DNA of 64,000 bases, from positions 4,346,735-4,410,734 of the forward strand of contig OU696579.1 of NCBI GenBank assembly GCA_916048095.2, written 5' to 3'. Below, in pieces: positions 24,328 through 35,177 of the stretch. The stretch is from Sacculina carcini. Its lineage: Eukaryota > Arthropoda > Thecostraca > Sacculinidae. Position numbers and translations under genes: made by a program. Below the pieces are notes generated by a model. The model saw nothing but the letters and a program-made list of their open reading frames with translations. It ran no database searches and was not told the origin of the DNA. Each line of letters begins with the position of its first letter. The stretch's first letter is position 1.

Positions 24328-26448
24328 AGCATATAAACCCGCCCGTTGTGGATCGTGTCGATCCTTTCTGGATCTTGAAGACAAATCCGTTAGTTTTGTA
24401 TAAGAATGCATTCTACACGGTGAAATTGAACGTTTTATTGTCTATAGTTGCTGTCTGCGGGACATATCTATAATAATATAAACGTTATTCTGTGTATGTG
24501 TGTGTGTGTGTGTGTGCACAAACGAGTTTTTCACATTTTGGTGATTTTATGCCACGGGTTTGAGGAAAACTGCTCAACGGAATTTACAGTTTTTTATATC
24601 CACAGATTGTAAATTTTGTCTTATACAAGATGATTTATTTTTCAAATATGTAGTGTTAACATTTCAAAAGATATAACCGTTTATTCAAGACCGTGTCATT
24701 TCCACCGACAACCCGCCTTGGTCCATTTTCTGCCATTTATTTCTCGGCAGCCACTCGGTGTACACACTAAAAATTTACACCATAATGTTGGAAATTATGT
24801 TCTCTACACGATAGGTTAAATTTGAAAATTTGAAAAATAATTTTAGAAAAAGTTATAGCGGTGTGAAGACAATATGAGCCCTGAAAAATGCGAAAATTTT
24901 GGTCAATATTCTGCATCTACTTCTATCTATATCTAATAAAACAGTGTTTGTGTTCTGAATTATTCCTCACGACAACGGGCGGGTTTTAATGCTCAGAAAA
25001 CGATATAACGGGTTTACATGCTAGAATTTTCATTGTTTGTTACGTGTTTGTGTTCTGAATTATTCCTCACGACGGGCAAGTTTAAATATGAGGCGGGTGG
25101 AGGGAAAATATTTTGTCAAAATTAATATATAAAGATTCACATTTGGACTTTTCTATTTACATTTTTCTGGAGTTTACATCTGGAGTTCACATTTTTCTCT
25201 TTTTAAATTTATAATATTTTTTATGAATATCAATTTTTATAAATATGAATTTCATTTTATTTATTCCTCCGCACAACGGGCGGGTTTTTATGCTAGTTTA
25301 TTTCATAAAAATGATCCATCGCTTCTTTTACGTTTGAAGCCACTGATCTATATCATTGAGCCCGCGCAGTTATTTTAACCTCATATTCAAGCATACATAC
25401 ACACTCAGACAGACAGATAATTTCTTTTATATATATAGATTTAAACCCGCCCGTCGTGCGGAACAGTTCATAACATGAAATTCATTTTCAATCTATAAAA
25501 TAAAATGAATACAAATTTAAAAGTAAAAAATTTAACCTGTAAATATGCTAACCAATAGAAATGTCTAAATGTGAATATTTTCATCTTAATTTGAATAATA
25601 TATTCCTCGATCCGTCTCATATATGAACCTGCCCGTCGTGCGGAATAATTCAGAACACAAACACGTAACAAACAATGAAAATTCCAGCATGTAAACCCGC
25701 CCGTCGTGCGGAACAATTCATACTATTAAATTTGTATTCAATTCATAAGAGAAATGGAATATGAATTAAAAAAGGAAAGAGTAAACCCATAAAAATGTAT
25801 AAATTTCTATATTTTTATATTTATTTTGACAAAATAGTTTGCTTAAACCGCCTCATATTTAAACCTGCCCGTCGTGCTGAATAATTCAGAACTCAGACAC
25901 GAAACAATTAAAAATGATCAAACTTTTTCATCATAATGTTTCCAAAATATATTTATAACTTAACATTACCATCTAGCATTGAAACCCGCTCGTTGTGCGG
26001 AACAAATATTATATTAATAAAATATATATTGAATTTATAAAAGAAAACAAATACAAATTTAAATAGAAAAAAGTAAACTAACTAAGCAAGCAAAGCAACT
26101 ATTAACCAATAGAAAAGTCTAAATATGAATGTTTTTATTTTAGATTTTTAGCTAGATTTTGTCCTGAACGCTAGCGCTCTAGCGAATACTTCATGCGCTT
26201 TGCACATAAACTCAGATGTTGATTTCGCAGCAGCGATAAATCATAGGTGGATGAAGTAAATATTTATAGTGGGGCTAAATAATTTATATTGGCTTGTTGA
26301 AAATGTTTTTAGAAGATATATTAAAATTAGGGGAAAACATTGCATGTGAAGGACATTTTTAAAAACGTATTTCAAAGAGGCTAAGCCTCCCTGCAAAATT
26401 CCTGGATCCGCCATTGTCTCCATTGATCGCTGTGTTAAATCTATCAGT
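24328..26448. repeat. AT-rich cluster with many copies of a CCCGCCCGTCGTGCGG motif in both orientations
   Basis: The motif AAACCYGCCCGTCGTGCGGAA, often followed by AATTCA, appears near 24,335, 25,443, 25,626, 25,693, 25,863 and 25,982, and in reverse near 24,970, 25,067 and 25,268. The DNA between copies is AT-rich and non-coding. The copies sit at borders between similar blocks of 70-200 bp. This suggests nested or tandem insertions of one small element family, not a designed array. No coding frame or recognisable terminal repeat identifies the family. Confidence 0.7.
24481..24710. repeat. Left arm of a long inverted repeat
   Basis: This 230-bp stretch (from AACGTTATTCTGTGTATGTG to TCATTTCCACCGACA) recurs in reverse complement in two pieces: 31,233-31,360 (its outer half) and 26,449-26,545 (its inner half). 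Identity is about 90% by eye. The two pieces are separated by the LINE, which inserted in the right arm. Confidence 0.85.
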
Positions 26449-26545
26449 CGTCGGTGGAAATGACATGGTCTTGAATAAACGGTTATGTCTTTTGGAATGT
26501 TAACACTACATATTTAAAAATATATCATCTTGTAGAAGACAAAAT
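26449..26545. repeat. Right arm of the long inverted repeat, inner half
   Basis: Reverse complement of about 24,612-24,710. It ends at AAAAT (26,541-26,545), which is repeated at 31,233-31,237 where the arm resumes, as expected of the target-site duplication of the LINE. Confidence 0.85.
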
Positions 26546-26687
26546 ACGTGACAAAAAACGTGTTAGCGTGCGGACGTGTTTTGTGATCTCCGGTATAGAA
26601 ATAGCTATTTATCGTCATTTATAATATTTTGAGTTCTATTGAGAGCATTTAGTGAAGCGCAGTAAAGTAAAGTGATATTTGCCAATA

Positions 26688-27746
26688 ATGGCATCGGGTA
26701 CGGCCAAGAGGAAGTCTTGTGCCACCTGTGTACAAAAGAATGAAGAAATCGTGCGTCTGAAGGAGATCATCGATGAATTGAAAACACAGAACGAGTATTT
26801 ACAAGAAAAGCTTTCAAAGGATGAACAGCTTGAGTCGAAACTATCGTTGGTACTGAACAAGGTTAGTGAATTGGAAATTATTGTACGTGAAAGACATGAT
26901 GGTATTGGAGAAAGAAAAACAGACATGAATTGTTGCAAGGAGAACGGAACTTCGCATTGTTTGGAGCAAAATTGTGAGAAGACTGGTAGTCCTTGGCTGG
27001 ATGCAGCTAAAAAGGGGAAGAATTTGCTGGTGATCAAGTCTACTAATAGCAATGTATCAGAAAAAACCAAAGTAAAATCGGCTTTGAAAGACTTACAGGT
27101 TGAAAACACTAAATTCTCAGACAACGGAAATATCGTGATGAATTTCAAAAATGTGAAATCGCGTGATGCTGCGGTAGAGAAACTTCGTACAATCGAAAAT
27201 GTGTCGACAACAATTATAAAAAAGATTCAACCAAAGATTATGCTGTGCAACGTAAATAAAGAAGAAACTCCTGAAGAGGTTATTGAAACGTTGTTGGAAA
27301 AAAATCCATCATTGAAATCTGTTGAGCACGTCAGAACTAAATTGAGCGTACTGTTCAAGAAGCCAGCTGCAGGGAATACGCAGCACTACATCTTGAGATG
27401 CAACCATGAGGTTCGAGGCGCTGTTGCAAGACTCGGGGATAAACTACACCTTGACTGGGGCGTGTACAAGGTGAGAGACAGATATTATACGTTGGCCTGT
27501 TATCACTGTCAGCGTTTTGGCCACTCGGCAGCGAACTGCTCGGCAAAAAGAAATGGCGATGGTCCCTGCTGTTTCAGATGTGCAGGAGACCATGAATCGA
27601 GGAGCTGTACTTCTCAAATAAAAAGGTGCATCAACTGCATGAGATATAAAAAAGATTCAGTTGATCACTGTTCTAACGACCCCTGCTGTCCAATATTGCA
27701 GCAAGAAATAGAGAATATGAAGAACAAGACCGATTATGGATGTTGA
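26688..27746 (+). CDS. LINE ORF1 protein (nucleic-acid-binding, CCHC knuckles)
   Basis: 352 residues from the ATG at 26,688. The N-terminal third is charged and coiled-coil-like (EEIVRLKEIIDELKTQNEYL). The C-terminus has Cys-His knuckles starting at CYHCQRFGHSAANC, followed by a second (CCFRCAGDHESRSC) and a Cys-rich tail. LINE ORF1 proteins coat the element RNA as a ribonucleoprotein. The frame is intact. Its stop overlaps the ORF2 start by 11 bases. Confidence 0.88.
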   Translation: MASGTAKRKSCATCVQKNEEIVRLKEIIDELKTQNEYLQEKLSKDEQLESKLSLVLNKVSELEIIVRERHDGIGERKTDMNCCKENGTSHCLEQNCEKTGSPWLDAAKKGKNLLVIKSTNSNVSEKTKVKSALKDLQVENTKFSDNGNIVMNFKNVKSRDAAVEKLRTIENVSTTIIKKIQPKIMLCNVNKEETPEEVIETLLEKNPSLKSVEHVRTKLSVLFKKPAAGNTQHYILRCNHEVRGAVARLGDKLHLDWGVYKVRDRYYTLACYHCQRFGHSAANCSAKRNGDGPCCFRCAGDHESRSCTSQIKRCINCMRYKKDSVDHCSNDPCCPILQQEIENMKNKTDYGC

Positions 27747-30690
27747 GATTAATTGCGGAGATTTGAATGTACCGTCAAATAATTCAATTGATCTAGATTT
27801 TTCTCAAGTTATTCATAGTGTAACAAAAAATATGTATTATGAAGAGCTCATTAGGTATGTTAAGGAAGCAAATGGTCTTTATGTGGTCCACATTAACGCC
27901 AGGAGCTTGAAATCAAACTTCGATGATTTTGTACATTTTATATCAAACTGTTCCGACATAGATGTAATCGCGATTAGTGAAACTTGGTTTAATGAAGCAA
28001 CGCTTTTGGAATTATATAATTTGGATTCTTATAAATTATTTTCATTAAATAGAAGGGGTAAAAGGTCTGGTGGCGTTGCTATATATGTCCATAAGAAACA
28101 CAATTCTGTGTTGGTTGAAAGTAAAACGATATGTGTAGATAGTAATTTTGAATGTGTAACAATCAAATTACAAAACTTATACAAAAACAAGCAAAATGTT
28201 CTATATGTGAGTTCGGTATACAGATCGCCATCATCAAGCATAATCGAATTTTGTGAAAAACTAGATGAAATGTTTGCCATGACTAGATCTTCAAACTGGA
28301 TTATAACTGGGGATTTTAACGTTGATTTGACTAGGAAAGAATATAGCAGCGTTCAGCGTTTTTCTGATGCTATGCTTAGTCTGGGCTTCATGCCATTAAT
28401 TAAATCTCCGACCAGAATCACTAGCAACAGCTGTACTACAATAGACAACATATTTACCAACATGACCAAGAGAGAATTTTGTTCAGGAACCATTACTTAT
28501 GATATAAGTGATCATTTGCCGATATACTGTCGTATAAGTGTGGCTCATCATGAAAAACAAACAGAGGAATTCTTCTTCAAAAGAATTATCAACGAGAAAA
28601 GAAAAGAAGCTTTTCTGTACAATTTACAAATAATTGTTTGGAGGCAAACTTATACCGATAATGTGAATGACACTTTCGAAAAGTTCATACAAATTTACCA
28701 ATCCATTGTTGACAGGCATTTCCCCGTCATGAAAATACGTAAAAAAACAGAATTATGCAGCCATGGTTGACAAAAGGATTAAAAATATCGTGTAAAAACA
28801 AAAATCATATATACAAAAACTATCTTAAAAGTCAGCTAAACGAGGATTATATTCAATACAAAAGATATAGAAACCTGCTAACAACTCTTTTGAGACGGTC
28901 AAAACAGATTTATTATGAGAATATCTTTTCTCGCTACAAAAATGATATCAAATCGACATGGAAAACTATGAATGAAATAACCGGCAGAAATAAAAGACAA
29001 AATTTTCCTCCGTATTTCCATCACAATGATAAAATCATAACAGAACCGAGCGACATAGCAGACGCTTTCAATAATTATTTTGTTAATATCAGCCAAAATG
29101 TTGCACAGCAACAAACAATTCAACAGCGAACAACAAACATTCACTCTCGACGATTTCCTGTCAATTACTCAGACAGTATGTTTTTGCAGCCCATAAGTCA
29201 TGCAGAAATTTCCAACACAATCAAGTCTAGCGCAAGTAAACGATCTGAGGATGTTTACAACATAAGTATGAGCTTGATAAAAATGTCATGCCCATATATT
29301 CTAGAACCTTTGTATTATGTTTTTAATAAGTCATTCGATACAGGTGTCTTCCCAGCAGGAATGAAAAAAGCAAAGGTGTGTCCAATATATAAATCCGGGG
29401 ACAAAACGCAGTTTTCCAATTATAGGCCGATATCCTTGCTTCCTCAGTTTTCTAAATTATTAGAGAAGTGCTTCATGAAACGTTTAGACAGTTTTATTAC
29501 AAAACATAGTATTATTAACGACAGCCAATATGGATTTCAAGTAAACAAAAATGTAAATCATGCAATAATAGATTCTCAAAATTATATAACAGAATCGCTG
29601 GAAAAGAAACTATTAACTGTAGGTGTTTTCATTGATCTCAGAAAAGCTTTTGATATGGTAGATCATTCATTGCTGCTGAATAAATTGGCCAACTATGGGA
29701 TAAGGGGAAATGCTTTTCAATGGATTAAGGATTATTTACAGTTAAGAACACAGAATGTAATTTTTAATAAATCGCTGTCTGACTCAAGGGGGATATATTG
29801 TGGTGTACCGCAAGGCTCGATTCTAGGACCTAAATTATTTTTGCTTTTTATAAATGATATTTTTTATTATTTGTCGGACACTAAGCTGGTATTATTTGCA
29901 GATGACACAAACATGTTTTTCTCGGGAAAAGAGTATAACGTAATAGAGCATAAAATAAATTCTGAACTTGCAAAATTTAATGAATGGTTAGAAATTAATA
30001 GACTGGCGCTGAATATTGAAAAAAACTCACTATATAATTTTTGCTAAACGGCGTTTAGAAGACTTGAACTTGAAAATAAATGACAAACAGATCAACAGAG
30101 TCTCACAGATGAAATACTTGGGTGTATTTTTTCAAGAAAACATCAGTTGGAAAGGGCATATCAAGAACTTGGAAGCAAAAATTGCAAAAATAGCCTTTAT
30201 GTTAAGACAGGTCAGGCCACTAATAAATAGTAAAACTTTCTTATTATTATACAATTGCCTAGTGAGATCTCAATTGTCTTACTGCAATGAAACATGGGGA
30301 TCAACATTTAAAAGTAATTTGGAAACATGTAAATTGCAAAAGAGAATAATTAGATTAATTGAGTTTAAATCTTCAAGAGAAAGCACAAGACCAATATTTG
30401 TAAAATATAGAGTTCTACCACTGGAAAAATTGGTTACTTTAAATAGAATAACTACTTTATATAAGGCCCACAACAACATGCTGCCAAAGGTACTGCAAAA
30501 TATGTTCATTGTGAACAAACGTCATGTTCATAATTTCTTGGTACAGTCCTGTAGAACAAGATGTAGAAGATTTTGTATAACTCACGATGGAGTCACTTGC
30601 TGGAATAACTTGAAAAAAGAGATCAAGCAAATACCTAGACTTGCATTATTTAAAAAACAAATGATTACCAAGCTGATGGACGACTTATAA
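27736..30690 (+). pseudogene. LINE ORF2: endonuclease and reverse transcriptase, two frameshifts
   Basis: An APE-type endonuclease comes first (27,880-28,540) with INARSL, ISETWF, ITGDFNVD and SDHLP carrying the expected catalytic residues. The reverse transcriptase follows (about 29,340-30,030) with FIDLRKAFDMVDH and FADDTNMF, then a C-terminal region to 30,690. The frame changes once near 28,741-28,747 (one base short) and once near 30,019-30,025 (one base over). Both fall in A7 runs, so they may be real slippage or sequencing error. ORF2 nicks the target and primes cDNA synthesis. Confidence 0.88.
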
Positions 30691-30819
30691 AGACCATTTG
30701 CTTCCTCAAGGTAGATGTTATCATTGTGATTCAAATTCGTTAGTGTTGTTTGTTTATGCATTTTTATGCATGTTAATGTTCAGTATGGTATACAAGTATA
30801 TGTCTCGTACAGTCTAAAT

Positions 30820-30929
30820 ATTGGATTCATGTATGAGTGTGCGAGCGTGTGTGAGTGTGTCAGTACATATACACGCATGCATGTATGAATGTGTGTATAT
30901 GTATGAATATATATGTATATATATGTATA

Positions 30930-31008
<79 letters not shown>

Positions 31009-31190
31009 GTATGTGTGTATGTATGTGTGTATGTGTATATATGCATATTCTGGGTGTATATGTGTATATGTACGAGAATATGTGCATATGTATGTATATG
31101 GGTGTGTGTGTGTATATATTTGTGTGTATGTATATACATATATGGGTGAGTGTATGAATGTGTATATATTTATGTAGTATTCACACCATG
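30820..31190. repeat. (TA)n/(TG)n compound microsatellite in the LINE 3' UTR
   Basis: A pure TA core at about 30,940-30,998 is flanked by TATG and GTGT blocks. Cys-Val-Tyr and Ile-Tyr open frames over it are artefacts. Confidence 0.9.
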
Positions 31191-31232
31191 ATAAGCAAAG
31201 CTTTTGTGTGGATTAATACACTTGAACACTTG

Positions 31233-31360
31233 AAAATTTCCAATCTTTGGATATAAAAACTGTCAATTCTGTTGAGCAATTTTCCTCAAACACGTGGCAT
31301 AAAATCTCCAAAATGTGAAAAACTCGTTTGTGCACACACACACACATACAGAATAACGTT
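31233..31360. repeat. Right arm of the long inverted repeat, outer half
   Basis: Reverse complement of about 24,481-24,608, beginning at the AAAAT duplication left by the LINE. The adjacent GGGTTTATATGCTGG (about 31,373-31,387) mirrors AGCATATAAACCCG at 24,329-24,342, so the inverted relationship extends beyond the main arms. Confidence 0.85.
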
Positions 31361-31414
31361 TTGATTATTATCGGGTTTATATGCTGGTTTATATGTTTAT
31401 ATGCAACAAAACAT

Positions 31415-31790
31415 AGTCTATGACCTTCTTGCATCCATTTTACATTTGACCATTTTACCAAGTTTCATCTAAATCGGTCCAGTGGTTTAGGAGGAGATAG
31501 GTTAAACAGACACAAATGGCCTCAATGACCTTGAAAATGACCTCGGATGTCAACAAAACCTAGCCTATTACCTTCTTGCATCCATTTTACCCCTAGGGAC
31601 CAAGTTTCATCAAAATCGGTCCAGTGGTTTAGGAGGAGATAGGATAAACAAACACAAATGACCTCAATGACCTCGGAGGTCAATTAAACCTAGTCTATGA
31701 CCTTCTTGCATCCATTTTACCCCTTAGGGACCAAGTTTCATCAAAATCGGTGCAGTGGTTTAGGAGGAGATAGGATACAAACAGACATTT
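31415..31790. repeat. Three tandem copies of a ~130-bp unit with the AATCGGTCCAGTGGTTTAGG core
   Basis: The unit (CTATGACCTTCTTGCATCC, then AAGTTTCATC, then ATCGGTCCAGTGGTTTAGG, AGGAGATAGG and an AAACAGACACAAATG-like end) is present three times head to tail, with shortening in the last copy. Similar words are common at the ends of invertebrate interspersed repeats. The family is not assigned here. Confidence 0.8.
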
Positions 31791-31825
31791 AGAAAATTTG
31801 CAATCAGTGTAGAGCAAAAAAACAT

Positions 31826-31850
31826 CAATTCGGCCCTTCGGGCCGAATTG
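31826..31850. repeat. 25-bp perfect hairpin
   Basis: CAATTCGGCCC and its exact reverse complement flank a TTC loop. It stands about 40 bases after the tandem units above and may be the terminal hairpin of the same repeat, for example of Helitron type, though no CTRR end follows at the usual distance. Confidence 0.7.
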
Positions 31851-32104
31851 GATAAGCAAGACTACTATTTGCTATCTAACGCCACAGTCATTCTGATATT
31901 TATATAGTCGACAACAATCAAATATAGATCACACGCAAGATGAATACATGCATACACGCAGGCTTGTATGCACACTCGCACGCATGTACATTCATACAGA
32001 CACATTTACATAGTATTCTTTTACATAGTTCTCTTTTACTTATTACATTTACATTTACAGAGTTTCATATAAACACATAATCACATACATGCACGCAGAT
32101 GAGC

Positions 32105-32331
32105 ATCACGCTACACTGGAGTATTCTTTGGCCAGTAAATGTTTTCTTAACTCTTTTTTGAATTTGATAAAGCTTCTTTTTATATGAAGTTTTTTATTTC
32201 TGACGGCAGACCGTTGAATATTTTTGGTCCGTCGTATATAATACTGTTCTTGTATATTTATGATCTATATGACGGTACTTCCAGATCTATGTTGTTTGAT
32301 CATGTCAGTCTTCTCTGTTCAGCAATTGAAA
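32105..32331 (-). mobile_element. LINE 3'-end fragment, same family as 17.1-17.3 kb
   Basis: The - strand translation includes IIYDGPKIFNGLPSEIKN and continues to a Lys-rich tail (FIKFKKELRKHLL), the usual LINE ORF2 C-terminus. It is 5'-truncated. It matches 17,206-17,340 at about 90%. Confidence 0.7.
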
Positions 32332-32342
32332 CGCAGTTGAAG

Positions 32343-32343
32343 T

Positions 32344-32410
<67 letters not shown>
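32343..32410. repeat. (TG)n microsatellite
   Basis: TG run of about 68 bases with one TA interruption. Confidence 0.95.
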
Positions 32411-32692
32411 ATGTGATGCGTGAATAGTTGGTAATTTTCGCGTTTATTGTTCGACCGTTACACACACGCAAACACACAGACACACACGCAAACACACAGA
32501 CACACACACACATTGTTTTTAGTTGCGGTCGTGCGGGTTTGCGCTGTTGCCGACGGTTATAGGTGTATGTGTGTTCGTGTACGTATGGTACTTGCACTCT
32601 GCTCATGTCACAGCCTGTACCTGTGTTCAATAATGCTATGATAGTAGCCTAGTAATTAAAGTGTTAATATCAGGCGTGGCCTTTGCGTGCAG

Positions 32693-32900
32693 AGTATCTG
32701 GGCGAGCAATTGGAGAGTTACATGCGCCGGATGCCGGTGTTTGTGCGCGTGCTGCGTACCGGACACCGCTCGGGTTTGATCCGGGCGCGACTGCTGGGCG
32801 CGCGACACGCCACGGCGCCTGTCCTGACGTTCCTCGACGCACACTGCGAGTGTACGGACGGCTGGCTGCAGCCAATGCTGGCTCGAATTGCGTCCAACAG
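32693..32900 (+). CDS. GALNT: GALNT exon 3: nucleotide-sugar site with the DAH motif
   Basis: Encodes residues 196-265. RSGLIRARLLGAR and TFLDAHCECTDGWLQPML are family hallmarks. D244 and H246 of DAH bind the metal ion that holds UDP-GalNAc. The acceptor is GTGCAG at 32,687-32,692. The donor is a consensus CAG|GTGAGT. Confidence 0.96.
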
Positions 32901-33813
32901 GTGAGTATCGACAGGTGGAGTAACGGAGGGAACGGACATTGGAGAGACCAGGATGGATGGCTTGACACGGAAAGAGTACGCTAGACTCACACATTTTGAT
33001 GTGAGCGCGTGCAATTGGTAGTCGGTTTAGTACAGTACAATACAGAACAGCAAGTATTGCGGAACAGCAAGTATTGCGGTTTCTACTCGATGATTGTTCT
33101 CTTCGTCTTCCCGGGTCTGTCGCTGTCTCGTTTTTTCGTGTCGGCTCCATTAGATGCATTATTAGCCGTTTTGGATGTTGTGTTTCATTTTGTACTGTGG
33201 TTTTTGTGTTTTACGGAATCAGTAGTTAATTAGTGGCTGTACTTGCATGTTGAAGAATGGGTTTCAGGGTAATTGTTTTATGTCTCGTATCCGTTTGATC
33301 AACATGTTGTCTGTTTTCCCTTTGTTATTTCCTCCATTGGAAGTATTGTCACCAAGTCTAAGGTTTTTCTGTTTTTCATTTGCAACTGTATACATTTGCT
33401 TATTTTTTATTCAGCGTATCTATCAATCGAGCCTGCGTAATCGATAAGATTTTGATATTAATTCTGACTTCTGAACATTATCGTCGGTAAAGCTGTTTTG
33501 AATTTAATTTAATTTACCATTTTTCCTCATTTGACACAATCGTTTGTTCTGTCAATACCAATTTTCATGTGATTTTCCATGATGTTGGCTCGTTTCGGAT
33601 AGTAAACAACATTTGCATCAGTGTGGTGTACTGCATTTGCATCAGTGTGATGCAGATGTATCTTATGAGGGGAGGAAATCACTGATTTCAGTATATTATT
33701 AGGTGTGTTTTGTACCTTTTGTTTACGTTACGTTGTTAATTGTATATTGGTAGTTGCACGTATGTGTGCATATGCTGGTATTTGTGTATGTGTGCGTATG
33801 TTTGTGCATAAAG
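32901..33813. other. GALNT intron 3
   Basis: 913 bp of non-coding sequence, T-rich in the middle. No repeat family is recognised. Confidence 0.7.
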
Positions 33814-33924
33814 GAAAACGGTGGTGTGTCCCATTATTGATGTGATATCGGACGAAACGTTCGAATATGTTCGTGCCTCGGACATGACCTGGGGTGGTTT
33901 CAACTGGAAACTGAACTTCAGATG
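33814..33924 (+). CDS. GALNT: GALNT exon 4
   Basis: Encodes residues 265-302: [18 protein letters not shown] and [11 protein letters not shown], both close to the family consensus. It enters in phase 2 after an AAAG acceptor and leaves in phase 2 at ATG|GTCAGT. The acceptor lies in a TG-rich stretch without a long pyrimidine run. Confidence 0.94.
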
Positions 33925-34315
33925 GTCAGTTCTATTCATGCCTCCAATCGCACCTGATTAACAGAATAGTGACTATCAGCGGCATCTTCAGTTGAGATAT
34001 TGATGAATCAGAATTCAGTTGACAGGCTACTAGAACACCTGTCAACTGAATCTCTTATCCCCCTGAATCAACTGAATCTCTCTCTCTCTATATATATCTT
34101 AAATCTCCCTGTCAACTGTCTCTTAGTTGATTACTTGCCGAGTAAACGTGCACATACACCAGAACACATTACATTACGGGCATGCACACTGTGTCATAGA
34201 CAACTTCTGTGGAACAAGTTTTTTGTATGCTTGCGTACTTTAAGCGTGCCTGAATCGTGGTAGGACCGGCACTAATGTTCACTTGTGTATGTGTGTGATC
34301 GTGAGCGACGTGTAG

Positions 34316-34415
34316 GTACCGGGTACCTCCTCGCGAGATGGAGCGCAGAAACAATGACCACACGGCTCCCCTGAGAACGCCCACCATGGCCGGAGGATTG
34401 TTCTCCATTGATAAG
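34316..34415 (+). CDS. GALNT: GALNT exon 5
   Basis: Encodes residues 302-335 ([14 protein letters not shown], then [12 protein letters not shown]). The TPTMAGGLF stretch forms part of the active-site wall in the family. The acceptor is GTGTAG; the donor is AAG|GTGAGC. Intron 4 (33,925-34,315) holds only AT/CT-rich sequence with repeated TCAACTGAATC words. Confidence 0.95.
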
Positions 34416-34681
34416 GTGAGCAGGTGTTTGATTGGCTGACAGCAGAATGGCTGGATGGAGGAGTTCGAAGGTTAGCACGCGGATGGAAAGAGTAAGAAGG
34501 ACTTATCTGAAGAAATATGATGGAGAGTTGTTTGAAGTGGATTAATCAAGACGGAACGCAATTGGGCAGGTTTGCAATCGGAACAAAAGCTGTTGACCCA
34601 TTCAATCACCTAATTTGGAGTAACGGCTATGGCTCATAACGTTGTATGTGTGTGTGTGTGTGTGTGTGTTCATGTGCTAAG

Positions 34682-34759
34682 TCATATTTCTACGAAATTG
34701 GCTCGTACGACGAGGGAATGGAGATTTGGGGCGGCGAGAATCTCGAGATGTCATTCAGG
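34682..34759 (+). CDS. GALNT: GALNT exon 6: WGGEN motif
   Basis: Encodes residues 336-361, [26 protein letters not shown]. The IWGGEN motif is the Gal/GalNAc-T signature; E354 and N355 line the active site. The acceptor follows a (TG)n run (about 34,646-34,670) and reads CTAAG. The donor is AGG|GTATGT. Both ends are phase 0. Confidence 0.96.
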
Positions 34760-35177
34760 GTATGTGCTATCACTTTCACACATACAGCAGGCTGTTGTGT
34801 GTTTTTATTATTGAATATTTTTGTGTTGTGCGGCTAAATCATGGTGAATCTCCGTCACATCAAAGTCAGCTCATATGTAATCACAATGGCTCTATTTCCT
34901 CACAGTGGCCGCGTAAAATTCCACACTTCATTTGTTGTCGTTGTCCGTGTGATGAAGGGATTTGCACGGATTTTTCGCGCTCTATGAGCACACGCTTGGC
35001 GATATTTATATTTGTTACTAGTCTTTATTCGACTTCTACTAGGTCTTATCAATAGATGAGTTTTTGCACTGCAGTGCGTGCTTCATTTCGTGTTTTTGCG
35101 TGCTTCATTTCGCATGTTTGTCTCATGTGCTTGTGTTGTTTGCTATTGTTTGATGCTCGTTCATTTTGCACCGCCGT

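Larger units (their letters stand above)
26546..31232 (+). mobile_element. Nearly full-length LINE of the Jockey/CR1 group, two ORFs
   Basis: Boundaries come from the interrupted inverted-repeat arm and the AAAAT target-site duplication. It has a short 5' UTR, ORF1 (26,688-27,746), ORF2 (27,736-30,690) and a 3' UTR holding a large TA/TG microsatellite. It ends in a short tandem repeat (ACACTTGA twice) rather than poly(A), as in CR1/L2-like LINEs. Both ORFs are full length apart from two frame changes in ORF2, each in a run of seven A's. The copy therefore looks young. The exact clade is not resolved by eye. Confidence 0.9.
31851..32692. other. GALNT intron 2, last part: LINE tail and (TG)n
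   Basis: A LINE 3' tail of the family also seen at 17.1-17.3 kb occupies about 32,105-32,331 (- strand). A (TG)n run follows at 32,343-32,410, then a CA-rich stretch near 32,460-32,512. The remainder is non-coding up to the exon 3 acceptor. Confidence 0.6.

Noticed and set aside
24328-26010. Possible CRISPR-like array of the CCCGCCCGTCGTGCGG motif
   Set aside because: Copies occur in both orientations at irregular spacing with related, not unique, sequence between them.
30780-31177. Open frames of about 100-120 codons of Tyr/Ile/Cys/Val repeats
   Set aside because: They come from the TA/TG microsatellite in the LINE 3' UTR.
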